Assembly (NCBI GenBank): GCA_040752275.1 | Contig: JBFMFH010000106.1 | Coordinates: 1-23,198 of the forward strand | Reading direction: 5' to 3' | DNA length: 23,198 bases | Source of the DNA: JBFMFH01 sp040752275 | Lineage (GTDB): Bacteria > Acidobacteriota > Vicinamibacteria > Vicinamibacterales > JAKQTR01 | In this document: one piece after another, positions 7,134 to 14,743 of the stretch | Numbering within the stretch: the stretch's first letter is position 1 | Layout of the letters: each line of letters opens with the position of its first letter | Program-made: the position numbers and the translations under genes | The notes under the pieces: generated by a model | What the model was told of the DNA's origin: nothing | Databases searched by the model: none | The model's input: the letters and a program-made list of their open reading frames with translations, nothing else

Positions 7134-7276
7134 AAAGCGGGGGTCGACCGGGAGTAAAGCGGGTGTCGATCGGGAGTAAAGCGGGGGTAGACCGGGAGTA
7201 AAGCGGGGGTGGATCGGGGGTAAAGCGGGGGTAGACCGGGAGCAGACCGGGAGGAGAGCGGGAGGAGAGCGGGAGT
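7134..7276 (+). repeat. G-rich tandem repeat, five 22-bp units plus three 11-bp half-units
   Basis: Five 22-bp units start at 7134, 7156, 7178, 7200 and 7222. Each is made of two related 11-mers, typically AAAGCGGGGGT and AGACCGGGAGT. Three further 11-mers at 7244, 7255 and 7266 drift to AGAGCGGGAGG. The 11-bp period is about one DNA helical turn. The array fills the gap between divergent genes and ends 18 bases before the ThDP gene. Four G-tracts separated by 6 bases at about 7204-7240 meet the usual G-quadruplex pattern. It could be a multi-site operator, a DNA-curvature element or a neutral satellite. Confidence 0.85.
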
Positions 7277-7279
7277 GAG

Positions 7280-7285
7280 TAGTAT
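7280..7285 (+). promoter_or_regulatory. -10-like box TAGTAT for the ThDP enzyme gene
   Basis: TAGTAT follows directly after the tandem repeat and precedes ATG 7295 by 9 bases, so transcription would begin almost at the start codon. The -35 region would lie inside the tandem repeat. Confidence 0.35.
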
Positions 7286-7294
7286 GGTGATGTC

Positions 7295-9031
7295 ATGAGA
7301 ATGCGAGGCTCGGAACTCGTCCTGCAGGCGCTCGAGGATGAAGGGACGCGGTTCACGTTCGGCATCCCCGGGACCCACAACATCGAGGTCTACGACGCGC
7401 TGAACCAGTCGGACCAGGTCACGGCCGTACTCGTCACCGACGAACAGAGCGCCGGCTTCATGGCCGATGGGGTGTCGCGCGTGTCCGACCACCTGGGCGT
7501 CGTCAACCTGGTGCCCGGCGCCGGCGTCACCCACGCGTTGTCGGGGATTGCCGAAGCCCTGCTCGACAATATCCCGATGGTGGTGCTGGCCTGCGGCATC
7601 CGCGGCGATACAGGCCGCGCCTACCAGCTGCACGACATCGATCAGGCCGCCCTGCTTCGTCCGGTCACCAAGGCCGTCCTGAAGCCGACCTCGCCGGCCG
7701 AGATCTACGGGACCATCCGGCGTGCCTTCGACCTGGCGCGGAGTGGTCCGCCCGGTCCGGTCGCCGTCGAGCTTCCAGCCGACTTCCTGATGCTCACTCA
7801 CGAGGTGGGCGAGCCGCTGGTCGCCCCGGCCGAGACGCCGGTCCCGGCTGTACAGGACGACCGCCTCCAGGCCGCGGCGCAGGTCCTGAACGCCGCCAGC
7901 CGGCCCATCCTGTATGTCGGCTACGGCGCTCGCGGCGCCGCCGGTCAACTCGTGGATCTCGCCGAACGGCTCGGTTCGCCAGTGGCCACGACCATCCAGG
8001 GCAAGGGTGTGTTTCCGGAGACTCACGCGCTCTGGCTCTGGAACGGTCTCGGGCCGTCGGCGCCGGCCTTCGTCCGTGAGATCGGCGAGCAGGCCGACGC
8101 CATGCTCGCCATCGGGTGCCGCTTCGCCGAGGTGGGCACGGCCAGCTACGGCTTCACTCCCCCGGCCAGCCTGGTCCACGTCGACATCGATGCAAGCGTG
8201 TTCAACCGGAACTTCCCGGCACGCGTGTCGATCCAGGGTGACGCGGCGGGGGTCGTGCGCGCTCTCCTGCCGCTGCTGGACGACCACGGCTCATGGGGAC
8301 CACGGGCTGAGCACCTGGCACTGGGCCACCGAGGAGTGATGGAGGCCTGGGCACGTCACACCAGCCTGGATCGGGTGACGCCGGCTGTGCTCTTCGCGAC
8401 TCTGCAGCGACAGGCGCCCGACGCGGTGTTCGTGACCGATAGCGGGAACGGGACGTTCCTTGCCATGGAACACCTGAGGCTCCTTCACCCCGGTCGTTTC
8501 CTTGCGCCGGTCGACTACTCGTGCATGGGGTACGCGGTGCCGGCGGCCATCGGCGCGAAACTCGCAGATCCGCGGCGGGATGTCATCGCATTCGCGGGCG
8601 ACGGGGCGCTGCTGATGACGGGCCTCGAGCTGCTCACGGCCGCCGCCTACGGTGCGGCGCCCCTCGTCTGCGTGCTTCGCGATGGCGAGTTGGCCCAGAT
8701 CGCCCAGTTCCAACGCACGGCCCTCGCGGAAGAAGCGAGCAGCATCCTCCCGCCATTCAGCGTGGAGGCACTTGCGCGGACGGTCGGTGCCGAGCACGTG
8801 CGGCTCTCGAAGGACAGCGATGCCGAGCGGGCTGTCTGTCACGCCTTGGAGATCGCGCGCGCGGCAACGCCGGTGATGGTCGATGTGGCGATTGACTACT
8901 CGCAGAAGACGTACTTCACCCGAGGCGTGGTGGCGACGACCTTCTGGCGGCTCCCGTGGCCAGAGCGGCTGCGGATGCTCGGCCGCGCTGCCGGACGTCA
9001 CATCCAGCGAAGACTCGAGCCGGACTGGTAG
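7295..9031 (+). CDS. thiamine diphosphate-dependent enzyme, acetolactate-synthase-like
   Basis: The 578-residue product has the three-domain ThDP decarboxylase/synthase layout. The N-terminal PYR domain has the cofactor-activating Glu in VTDEQSAGFMADG (E50), then GPPGPVAVELPADF. The central domain spans about residues 190-325. The C-terminal PP domain has GDGALLMTGLELLTAAAYG (GDG at 435-437). The metal motif normally ending in Asn-Asn reads Arg-Asp here (462-463, LRDGELAQIAQFQ), with Asp in the place of the metal-ligand Asn. This and the rest of the sequence argue against the housekeeping acetolactate synthase; a 2-oxoacid decarboxylase or sulfopyruvate-type enzyme is possible, but the substrate is unknown. 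It stands alone between the tandem repeat and the cobalt operon. Confidence 0.85.
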   Translation: MRMRGSELVLQALEDEGTRFTFGIPGTHNIEVYDALNQSDQVTAVLVTDEQSAGFMADGVSRVSDHLGVVNLVPGAGVTHALSGIAEALLDNIPMVVLACGIRGDTGRAYQLHDIDQAALLRPVTKAVLKPTSPAEIYGTIRRAFDLARSGPPGPVAVELPADFLMLTHEVGEPLVAPAETPVPAVQDDRLQAAAQVLNAASRPILYVGYGARGAAGQLVDLAERLGSPVATTIQGKGVFPETHALWLWNGLGPSAPAFVREIGEQADAMLAIGCRFAEVGTASYGFTPPASLVHVDIDASVFNRNFPARVSIQGDAAGVVRALLPLLDDHGSWGPRAEHLALGHRGVMEAWARHTSLDRVTPAVLFATLQRQAPDAVFVTDSGNGTFLAMEHLRLLHPGRFLAPVDYSCMGYAVPAAIGAKLADPRRDVIAFAGDGALLMTGLELLTAAAYGAAPLVCVLRDGELAQIAQFQRTALAEEASSILPPFSVEALARTVGAEHVRLSKDSDAERAVCHALEIARAATPVMVDVAIDYSQKTYFTRGVVATTFWRLPWPERLRMLGRAAGRHIQRRLEPDW

Positions 9032-9041
9032 CGGCGGGCCC

Positions 9042-9076
9042 GAATCCCGAACCCCGAATCCCGAATCCCGAATCCC
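9042..9076 (-). repeat. 7-bp tandem repeat (GGGATTC on minus strand), five units
   Basis: Units GAATCCC occur at 9042, 9056, 9063 and 9070, with a variant GAACCCC at 9049, starting 11 bases after the ThDP gene stop. On the minus strand this gives runs of three or four G separated by 3-4 bases, a textbook G-quadruplex pattern. The same heptamer, in the opposite orientation, lies at 22457-22484. The array fills most of the gap before cbiM. Confidence 0.85.
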
Positions 9077-9082
9077 GGATGT

Positions 9083-9088
9083 TATCCT
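9083..9088 (+). promoter_or_regulatory. -10-like box TATCCT for the cbiMQO operon
   Basis: TATCCT lies 6 bases before ATG 9095, so transcription would start essentially at the ATG. The only spacer upstream is the heptamer array. The 63-base gap is too short for a cobalamin riboswitch. Confidence 0.25.
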
Positions 9089-9094
9089 CATCCC

Positions 9095-10042
9095 ATGCAT
9101 CTCCCCGACGGATTCCTGACCGCAGGCGTCATGGTTGGAACGTGGACGGCGACCGGCGCCGGCGTCGCGGCAGCACTGCGGGCGGAACGTCGCGACGACC
9201 ACCACATGCCCGCGGGTGTCCTGGGAGCCGTGGCCGCCTTCATCTTCGCGGCTCAACTGGTGAACGTGCCGGTGGCCCCCGGTACGAGCGGCCACCTGGT
9301 CGGAGCCGCGCTCGCCGCAGTACTGCTGGGGCCCTGGCGCGCCACGATTGTCATGACGGTCGTGCTGGCCGTGCAGGCCTTGATGTTCCAGGACGGAGGG
9401 CTGGGCGCGCTGGGTGCCAACACCCTCGACATGGGCATCGCCGCCGTCTTCGCCGGCTGGACGACCGCCAGCCTCACCGCCCGTTGGCTCCCGACCCCGA
9501 GAGGCGCCGTGGCCGGCGGGGTTCTCGGGGGATTCACGGCGACGCTGTCCTCTGCAGCGCTGACCTCCGTGTGGTTGGGACTGTCAGGTCTGTACCCCCT
9601 TGGCGGCATCGTGCGCGTCATGCTGTTCACGCACACATTCATCGGAGTCCTCGAGGCTCTCCTCACCGGCGCGATCCTCACCACCGTCGTTCGATGGCGT
9701 CCTGACCTGGTGCTGGGGCTGCAGACCCGGCAGCAGCCGGCCTGGGGCGGTGCGCTCGTCCTCGGAAGCCTGAGCGTGGCCGGCATTATCGCGGCGTTCG
9801 TCGCTCCGTTTGCGTCGGGCGCTCCCGACGGCCTCGAACACGCCGCCGAGCGGCTTGGCTTCGGCGGCCGGGCCGCCGCGTGGTGGACCGCGCCGCTCCC
9901 CGACTATGGCCTGCCCTTCACCATGGGCCCGGGACTCGAGACAGCGCTCGCCGGTGTGGCCGGCACGGTGATGGTTGCCGTTGTCGCCTGGGGTGTCAGC
10001 CGCGGCGTCGGCACGCGGAGGCGCGATGCCGTACACCGGTAA
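9095..10042 (+). CDS. cbiM: cobalt/nickel ECF transporter substrate-specific protein CbiM with PDGLE domain
   Basis: The 315-residue membrane protein starts MHLPDGFL. In CbiM/NikM the N-terminal Met-His forms part of the metal site, so ATG 9095 is well fixed. Other family marks are NVPVAPGTSGHLVG (55-70, with H67), MFQDGGLGALGAN (97-109) and FTHTFIGVLEALLTG. About seven hydrophobic segments are visible. A C-terminal PDGLE block (244-248) with its own two hydrophobic segments corresponds to the CbiN/NikN-like PDGLE domain, here fused to CbiM. The protein captures Co2+ or Ni2+ and works with CbiQ and CbiO. The sequence does not settle which metal is used; no nickel enzyme or cobalamin gene is nearby. 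Its last 17 bases overlap cbiQ. Confidence 0.93.
   Translation: MHLPDGFLTAGVMVGTWTATGAGVAAALRAERRDDHHMPAGVLGAVAAFIFAAQLVNVPVAPGTSGHLVGAALAAVLLGPWRATIVMTVVLAVQALMFQDGGLGALGANTLDMGIAAVFAGWTTASLTARWLPTPRGAVAGGVLGGFTATLSSAALTSVWLGLSGLYPLGGIVRVMLFTHTFIGVLEALLTGAILTTVVRWRPDLVLGLQTRQQPAWGGALVLGSLSVAGIIAAFVAPFASGAPDGLEHAAERLGFGGRAAAWWTAPLPDYGLPFTMGPGLETALAGVAGTVMVAVVAWGVSRGVGTRRRDAVHR
10017..10021 (+). promoter_or_regulatory. ribosome binding site GGAGG of cbiQ
   Basis: GGAGG lies 4 bases before ATG 10026, inside the end of cbiM. It decides for this start over an in-frame ATG at 9975. Confidence 0.5.
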
Positions 10043-10661
10043 CCGGCCTGGGGTGGTCCTCGCGCTGGGCATCGGGCTCGTCATGAGTGCGGCGCTCAGC
10101 CCGGCCGGGCTTGACGGGGCGGCCATTCCCGCCTGGGTCTGGCCCCTGTGGCTAGGGGTGTTCCTGGCGGCCCTGGCCGCGTTTCGGCGGGCTGGCTACC
10201 CCATTGTCGAAGCCCTGCGGCGCATCGGGTGGTTGGTCCCGCTCGTCCTCGTGTTCACCGTCCCGGCGGCCTTGGTTGCGCCTGCCTCACAACGGCTGCT
10301 GATCTTCGCGGCGCTCGCCAGCCGCGCCCTCGCGGCCGCGGCGGCTGCGGCGGCCATGGCAATCTGGCTTGGCCCGTCGGGCATGGTTCGGGCCGTGAGA
10401 CAGCTCGGCGCTCCGTCGCGTCTGGCCGACGTGTTCGAAGCCATGCTGGCCAGCCTGGCCGGCGTGCTGCGCCAGGCTCACGCCATGCTCCGCGCCCGGG
10501 AGGCGCGTCGTTCGAGCATCGGGGCCTGGAGCCTCGTGGCCGCCGCACCGGTCGAAACGGCTCGGGGGTTCGGACGTCTCGTCGCGTCCTTGCTGCTGCG
10601 GGCGCTGGAGCGTGCCGAGGCACTCGAACGGGCGAGGCGGGCGCGGGGCTTCGAGCCGTGA
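10026..10661 (+). CDS. cbiQ: ECF transporter transmembrane protein CbiQ
   Basis: The 211-residue hydrophobic protein has several membrane segments (Ala/Leu/Val-rich, such as VVLALGIGLVMSAAL and LIFAALASRALAAAAAAAAMAI). It ends in the coupling-helix region characteristic of ECF T components, with two Ala-Arg type motifs, REARRSS and LERARRARGF, that dock onto the ATPase. It links CbiM to CbiO in metal uptake. The start is set at ATG 10026 by GGAGG at 10017-10021. It overlaps cbiM by 17 bases and cbiO by GTGA. It is a little shorter than a typical CbiQ of about 240-260 residues; the N-terminal part appears reduced. Confidence 0.85.
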   Translation: MPYTGNRPGVVLALGIGLVMSAALSPAGLDGAAIPAWVWPLWLGVFLAALAAFRRAGYPIVEALRRIGWLVPLVLVFTVPAALVAPASQRLLIFAALASRALAAAAAAAAMAIWLGPSGMVRAVRQLGAPSRLADVFEAMLASLAGVLRQAHAMLRAREARRSSIGAWSLVAAAPVETARGFGRLVASLLLRALERAEALERARRARGFEP

Positions 10662-11434
10662 GTTTGCAGCCGCCTCCCGTCGGATTCGAGGTGTCCGATT
10701 TGTCCTACCACTACCCGGACGGATCGCCTGCCCTCGATGGTCTTGCGCTCAGCGTCTCTCCGGGCGAACGTGTGGCCCTCCTCGGTCCGAACGGGGCCGG
10801 CAAGTCGACGCTTCTGCTGCACCTCGCGGCGCTGCTGCCGGAGCGGCGGCGTTATCTGCACGCGCACGAGCCCGGCGGACATCCTCATCGCCATGGCCTG
10901 CGCGGGCGGATCAGGATTGGCACGATCGACGTGTCACCGCGCACGGTCAGGCAGATCCGCGATCTGGTGGGGATTGTCTTCCAGGACCCCGACGACCAAC
11001 TGATTGGGCTGACTGTTGGCGAGGACGTCGCCTTCGGTCCCCGGGCCCGTCACTGGCCGGATTCGGACATCCGGCGGGCGGTTTATGACGCGCTGCGCTC
11101 GGTCGGGTTGACCGGCGACGAGGAGCGCTCCCCACATCACCTGTCGACAGGCGAGAAGCGTCGCGTCTGTCTGGCCGGCGTGCTGGCGTGTCGGCCCGGC
11201 TTGCTGCTGCTCGACGAACCGTCGAGCGGCCTCGATCCCCGAGGTCGCCGCGAACTTGCCGCCCTGCTCGGCGGGCTCCGCTCGACCCTGATCGTCGCGA
11301 GCCACGATCTCGGCTTCGTCCGGACGCTGTGCACGCGGGCCGTGATCGTCGATCGGGGCAGGGTCGCGGCCGATGGACCGGTCGATGCCATGCTCTCGGA
11401 CCACGCACGGCTGGACCGGCACGGACTGGCGTGA
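10658..11434 (+). CDS. cbiO: ECF transporter ATP-binding protein CbiO with His-rich insertion
   Basis: The 258-residue ABC ATPase has Walker A GPNGAGKST (43-51), Q-loop FQDPDDQ (108-114), signature LSTGEKRR (162-169, a variant of LSGGQ), Walker B LLLLDE (182-187) followed by PSSGLD, and the switch His in ASHD (H216). It powers Co/Ni uptake with CbiM and CbiQ. Between Walker A and the Q-loop, the usual short linker carries HAHEPGGHPHRHG (68-80), with five His in 12 residues, a likely metal-binding patch. The frame is open far upstream, but GTG 10658 overlaps the cbiQ stop as GTGA and gives the normal N-terminus (FEVSDLSYHYPDG), so it is chosen as the start. Confidence 0.93.
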   Translation: MSLQPPPVGFEVSDLSYHYPDGSPALDGLALSVSPGERVALLGPNGAGKSTLLLHLAALLPERRRYLHAHEPGGHPHRHGLRGRIRIGTIDVSPRTVRQIRDLVGIVFQDPDDQLIGLTVGEDVAFGPRARHWPDSDIRRAVYDALRSVGLTGDEERSPHHLSTGEKRRVCLAGVLACRPGLLLLDEPSSGLDPRGRRELAALLGGLRSTLIVASHDLGFVRTLCTRAVIVDRGRVAADGPVDAMLSDHARLDRHGLA

Positions 11435-11446
11435 ACAGGGACCGGG

Positions 11447-11452
11447 TATGAT
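11447..11452 (+). promoter_or_regulatory. -10-like box TATGAT for the dehydratase gene
   Basis: TATGAT precedes ATG 11466 by 13 bases. If it is the promoter, the in-frame ATGs at 11448 and 11451 lie within the -10 box and cannot be the start. Confidence 0.35.
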
Positions 11453-11465
11453 GCCCACCGGACCC

Positions 11466-12548
11466 ATGCTCAAACCCGCCGTCACCCTCACCGACATCCG
11501 CGACGCGTCGGCCCGCATCCGCCCGTTGGCCGCCGTCACACCCCTCGTCGACGTCGCCGATGCAGCCGTCCGGCCACCGCGAAGCCGACCGCTGTTCCTC
11601 AAGTGCGAGAACCTCCAGCGCAGCGGCGCCTTCAAGATCCGGGGGGCGGCGAACACTCTGCTGCAGCTTCCGCCCGAGGATCGCGCCCGGGGCGTCATCA
11701 CGTACTCGTCCGGCAACCATGGCATTGCCATGAGCCTCACCGCGCGGCTGCTGGGAGTGCCCGCCGTCGTCGTCATGCCAACGACGGCGCCGGCCGCCAA
11801 AGCTGAGCGTGTCCGCAGGCTCGGGGCCGAGGTGATCCATGAAGGGACCACGACGGTGCAGCGCCAGGCCAGGGCGGAAGACGAAGCCGACCGGCGCGGT
11901 CTCACGATCGTGCCGCCGTTCGACCATCCGTGGGTCATCGCGGGCCAGGGCACCATTGGTCTGGAAATCCTGGAGCAGTGCCCCGGAGTCGCGGCCGTCT
12001 TCGTCCCGTGCAGCGGGGGCGGACTCATCGCCGGCATCGCCACGGCAATCAGGGACCTGGCGCCGTCGGTCCGGATCGTCGGTGTCGAGCCGTCTGGGGC
12101 TCCCAAGATGACGCGATCGCTCCAGGCCGGCGCGCCGGTCACCCTGGACCGCGCGGCCAGCATTGCCGATGGCCTCATGGCGGTGCGGCCGGGAACGCTC
12201 ACGTTTCCGATCATCCAGGCCCTCGTGGACGAGGTCGTCACCGTTGGCGACGAGGCGATTGCCACCGCGGTGCGATGGGTGTTCGAGCACGGGAAGATGG
12301 TCACGGAGCCGAGCGGCGCGGCCGCTATCGCGGCCGTGCTGTCGAGCGCGCCGGCGTCATGGTCGCGCGACAATCGTTCGGCCGGCCGGGAGGACGGCGG
12401 CCCGATCGTGGCCGTGGTGAGCGGAGGCAACGTGGATGCGGAGGCGTTTGCAGGGTATGTGACAGGCAGAGGTCGGGCGCCGGCCCGAACGCTGGGTCGG
12501 GAGACGGGCGTCGCGTCTACTTCTTCGGGATCGGCACGAGGCGGATGA
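11466..12548 (+). CDS. PLP-dependent threonine/serine dehydratase (fold type II)
   Basis: The 360-residue product has the PLP-binding Lys in SGAFKIRGA (K57), the substrate/cofactor loop SSGNHG (81-86), a phosphate-binding glycine run in PCSGGGLIAG, and a final VSGGNVD. It deaminates threonine or serine to the 2-oxoacid; serine racemase activity is possible in this family. There is no C-terminal ACT regulatory domain, so it resembles the catabolic (TdcB-like) rather than the biosynthetic IlvA form. The last about 30 residues after the fold are Arg/Ser/Gly-rich and probably unstructured. The frame extends upstream to 11373 inside cbiO, but ATG 11466 is preferred because of the TATGAT box. The last 32 bases overlap the convergent GH36 gene. 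Confidence 0.88.
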   Translation: MLKPAVTLTDIRDASARIRPLAAVTPLVDVADAAVRPPRSRPLFLKCENLQRSGAFKIRGAANTLLQLPPEDRARGVITYSSGNHGIAMSLTARLLGVPAVVVMPTTAPAAKAERVRRLGAEVIHEGTTTVQRQARAEDEADRRGLTIVPPFDHPWVIAGQGTIGLEILEQCPGVAAVFVPCSGGGLIAGIATAIRDLAPSVRIVGVEPSGAPKMTRSLQAGAPVTLDRAASIADGLMAVRPGTLTFPIIQALVDEVVTVGDEAIATAVRWVFEHGKMVTEPSGAAAIAAVLSSAPASWSRDNRSAGREDGGPIVAVVSGGNVDAEAFAGYVTGRGRAPARTLGRETGVASTSSGSARGG

Positions 12549-14688
12549 CGACCGCTGACGAGCGGGAATCGCGCACGCCAAGCCCGTGCTCCATCAGGTC
12601 GCGGCCCACGGCCAGCCCGATCTCGCCGTCATCGACCGAACTGACGGCATACGCGACGTCTGGATCCAGTCCCCGGGGCCGGATGACGGTGCCGTCGACG
12701 GCCGGATCGCTCTGGAACGCGAACAGCAGCACCCTCCCGTCGACCGCCGAGGTCGCCTGCATGGCATCCCAGCCCCCGTCGAGTTGGGGCACCGCCTGGG
12801 CGGTGATCAGCTGCGTCGATCCGTGGCGCAGCACCTCGCGAAACTCCTTGTAGCTCCGAATCTCCGACGAGACAATCCCTTCGAGATGCTCCAGGAGGTC
12901 GTCGGACCGGAAACTGAAACCCAGGACACCCGGCATGCGGCTGCGGACGAGCGCCGACAGGTCCTCGATCCCGTACATCCGCTCGCTGGGATCGTCGATG
13001 AGGAACGACAGCAGGTAGGCGGGCGGGAAGACCGACGTGAGGCCGCCGACATTGTGCCGCACGCGCACGGCCGGGGTGGTTTGATCGTCCATCCACGCGG
13101 TGTCGGTCAGGCGGGCCATGCCGAGGTCCAGCCTGTTGCCTCCCCCTGAGCAGTTCTCAATCTGCATCGCCGGGTACCGCTCGCGCAACAGGGTCAGCAT
13201 CTCGTAGACGGCCTGGACGTGCCGGAAGTTGCCGTCCTCAGTCCCGTGGTCGTGCCCGGGCCGGTCACAGTTGACCCAGAGGTTGTTGTCCCACTTGAGG
13301 TAGTCGGGGCCCACCTCGTCGATGAGCGCGACCAGATGATCGAACACCCACTGCCAGGCCGCCGGGTCGACGAGGCAGATCTGGGCGCCGCGCGTCTCCT
13401 CCCGCGGCGTGGTGAGGTCGTAGACACCGTGCTCGGTCGCCAGCCAGCGCTCCATCGCGCCGTCTGGCACCTTCAGGGTTTCGATGTCGATGCGTTCCGG
13501 CTCGACCCAGAGGCCGAAACGCATCCCCAGTTCGTGGGCGCGCCGGCGGAGCGAGGGAAGGCCGGACGGGAATCGCGCCTCATCCCAGGTCCACGTGCCG
13601 AGGCCGGGCAGGAAGTCCCAGGATTCCACGTCCCCGGTCGGGTACCAGCCCGCATCCACGACGAACAACTCGACGCCGAGTCCTGCGGCCTTCTTCATCT
13701 CGCGCAAGACGATCGCTTCGTCGATGTGGACCCCGTAGGCATACCACGTGTTGTAGGTCACCAGCGGGTCGAACCCGCGGCCGAACCGGACGCCGGCCGT
13801 GACGAACCCGCGCAGGGCCTCGGCCACGTCCATCTCCGGTCCTCGCGCCACCCCCAGGAACATGTGTGGCGTTTCCACACCCCGGTCACCGGAGACGGTC
13901 GTGGTGGTCGTGGGCAGGCCCATGGTGACGCGCAGCCCCGATTCGCGCCGTTCGATCTGTGCGGACCACGAACCCGACCACATCAGGCCGGCGAAGAACT
14001 TGTCCGTCTCCCAGTCGACCGCGAACCAGGGCACGTTGTAGGTCGAAGACCGGCCGTCAGACCCGAAGCCGATCACGTCGGCCAGCCCCATCGTTGTCCG
14101 GTTCACCGTGAATGGACCGGGTGTGCCTTCCCGAGGCTTCAGCCCGGTGAGCCACTCGACGTCTCCCGGCGGCAGCACCATCTGCCACACGTTGATCCCG
14201 GTGAGATCGGTGGGCTGGTCCTTGAGGACTTGGATGTCCGTCCAGACTTCGATGGTCGGCGTCCCCGAGACGGAGGCGTACCAGCGGATGACCCGCAAGT
14301 TCTCCCGCGAGGATTCGTAGACGAAGCCCAGGCGCAATCCGGCCCCGTACTCCTCCTCCAACGTGTCGATGTACCGCCATCCCGCGGACGTCAGCCCGAA
14401 GGGTAGCTGGATCCCTTCCACGGTGATGAGGGAGTCGGCCACCGGATCGAACGTCCAGCTCCGGCCGGTGCCGGGCAGCTCGATGGCCCGAACGGCAAAT
14501 GACGAATCTTTCTCCAGACCCAACACAAGTGTGATCTGGTCGTTGCCGATCGTCCAGGAACGGTCGCCGATATCCGCCGACACGACGGCGGTACCGCGCG
14601 ACAGTAACGCCCGCTGTTCCGCATGGGCAGGGGAAGCGAGCCCGCAGGCGAGGAGAATGGCCAGGACGGCCACGAGATGTGTCTTCAT
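12517..14688 (-). CDS. secreted GH36-family alpha-galactosidase
   Basis: The 723-residue protein starts at ATG 14688 with a clear signal peptide: basic MKTH, hydrophobic LVAVLAILLACGL, and cleavage near ASPAHA. An N-terminal beta-supersandwich domain (about 24-300) precedes the (beta/alpha)8 barrel. Barrel signatures are VVDAGWYP (343-350), FGLWVEPE (391-398), DYLKWDNN with the nucleophile D467, ENCSGGG (511-517) and WMDDQT with the acid/base Asp at 534 or 535. GH36 enzymes release alpha-galactose from raffinose-type sugars and galactomannan; some members act on alpha-N-acetylgalactosamine. Export implies periplasmic or extracellular use. The frame is open to 14838, but the signal peptide defines the start. 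No transporter or regulator for galactosides is adjacent. Confidence 0.9.
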   Translation of the reverse strand: MKTHLVAVLAILLACGLASPAHAEQRALLSRGTAVVSADIGDRSWTIGNDQITLVLGLEKDSSFAVRAIELPGTGRSWTFDPVADSLITVEGIQLPFGLTSAGWRYIDTLEEEYGAGLRLGFVYESSRENLRVIRWYASVSGTPTIEVWTDIQVLKDQPTDLTGINVWQMVLPPGDVEWLTGLKPREGTPGPFTVNRTTMGLADVIGFGSDGRSSTYNVPWFAVDWETDKFFAGLMWSGSWSAQIERRESGLRVTMGLPTTTTTVSGDRGVETPHMFLGVARGPEMDVAEALRGFVTAGVRFGRGFDPLVTYNTWYAYGVHIDEAIVLREMKKAAGLGVELFVVDAGWYPTGDVESWDFLPGLGTWTWDEARFPSGLPSLRRRAHELGMRFGLWVEPERIDIETLKVPDGAMERWLATEHGVYDLTTPREETRGAQICLVDPAAWQWVFDHLVALIDEVGPDYLKWDNNLWVNCDRPGHDHGTEDGNFRHVQAVYEMLTLLRERYPAMQIENCSGGGNRLDLGMARLTDTAWMDDQTTPAVRVRHNVGGLTSVFPPAYLLSFLIDDPSERMYGIEDLSALVRSRMPGVLGFSFRSDDLLEHLEGIVSSEIRSYKEFREVLRHGSTQLITAQAVPQLDGGWDAMQATSAVDGRVLLFAFQSDPAVDGTVIRPRGLDPDVAYAVSSVDDGEIGLAVGRDLMEHGLGVRDSRSSAVVIRLVPIPKK

Positions 14689-14743
14689 GCCGCCCGCCCG
14701 CGCGCCCAACAGACGCGCCAGCGGGATGCCGAGGCGTATCGGG

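Noticed and set aside
7134..7276. CRISPR array in the 22-bp repeats
   Set aside because: The units are directly contiguous, with no unique spacers.
7132..7383. Minus-strand repetitive protein (Pro/Tyr/Arg/Phe-rich) translated from the 22-bp repeats
   Set aside because: It has no ribosome site or promoter of its own and runs antisense into the ThDP gene; the periodic peptide is simply the translated DNA repeat.
9032..9094. Cobalamin or nickel/cobalt riboswitch before cbiM
   Set aside because: The gap is only 63 bases and is mostly a heptamer array, too short for a known cobalamin or NiCo riboswitch.
11433..11446. 14-base match GAACAGGGACCGGG to 23026-23039 as a repeat family
   Set aside because: A match of this length between two sites in 23 kb of GC-rich DNA can arise by chance; it is mentioned only as a weak hint.
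10934..12430. Long minus-strand open frame (about 498 codons) opposite the dehydratase and cbiO
   Set aside because: It lies antisense to two genes with clear catalytic motifs, its translation is Ser/Arg/Pro-rich without family features, and such frames are expected in GC-rich DNA.
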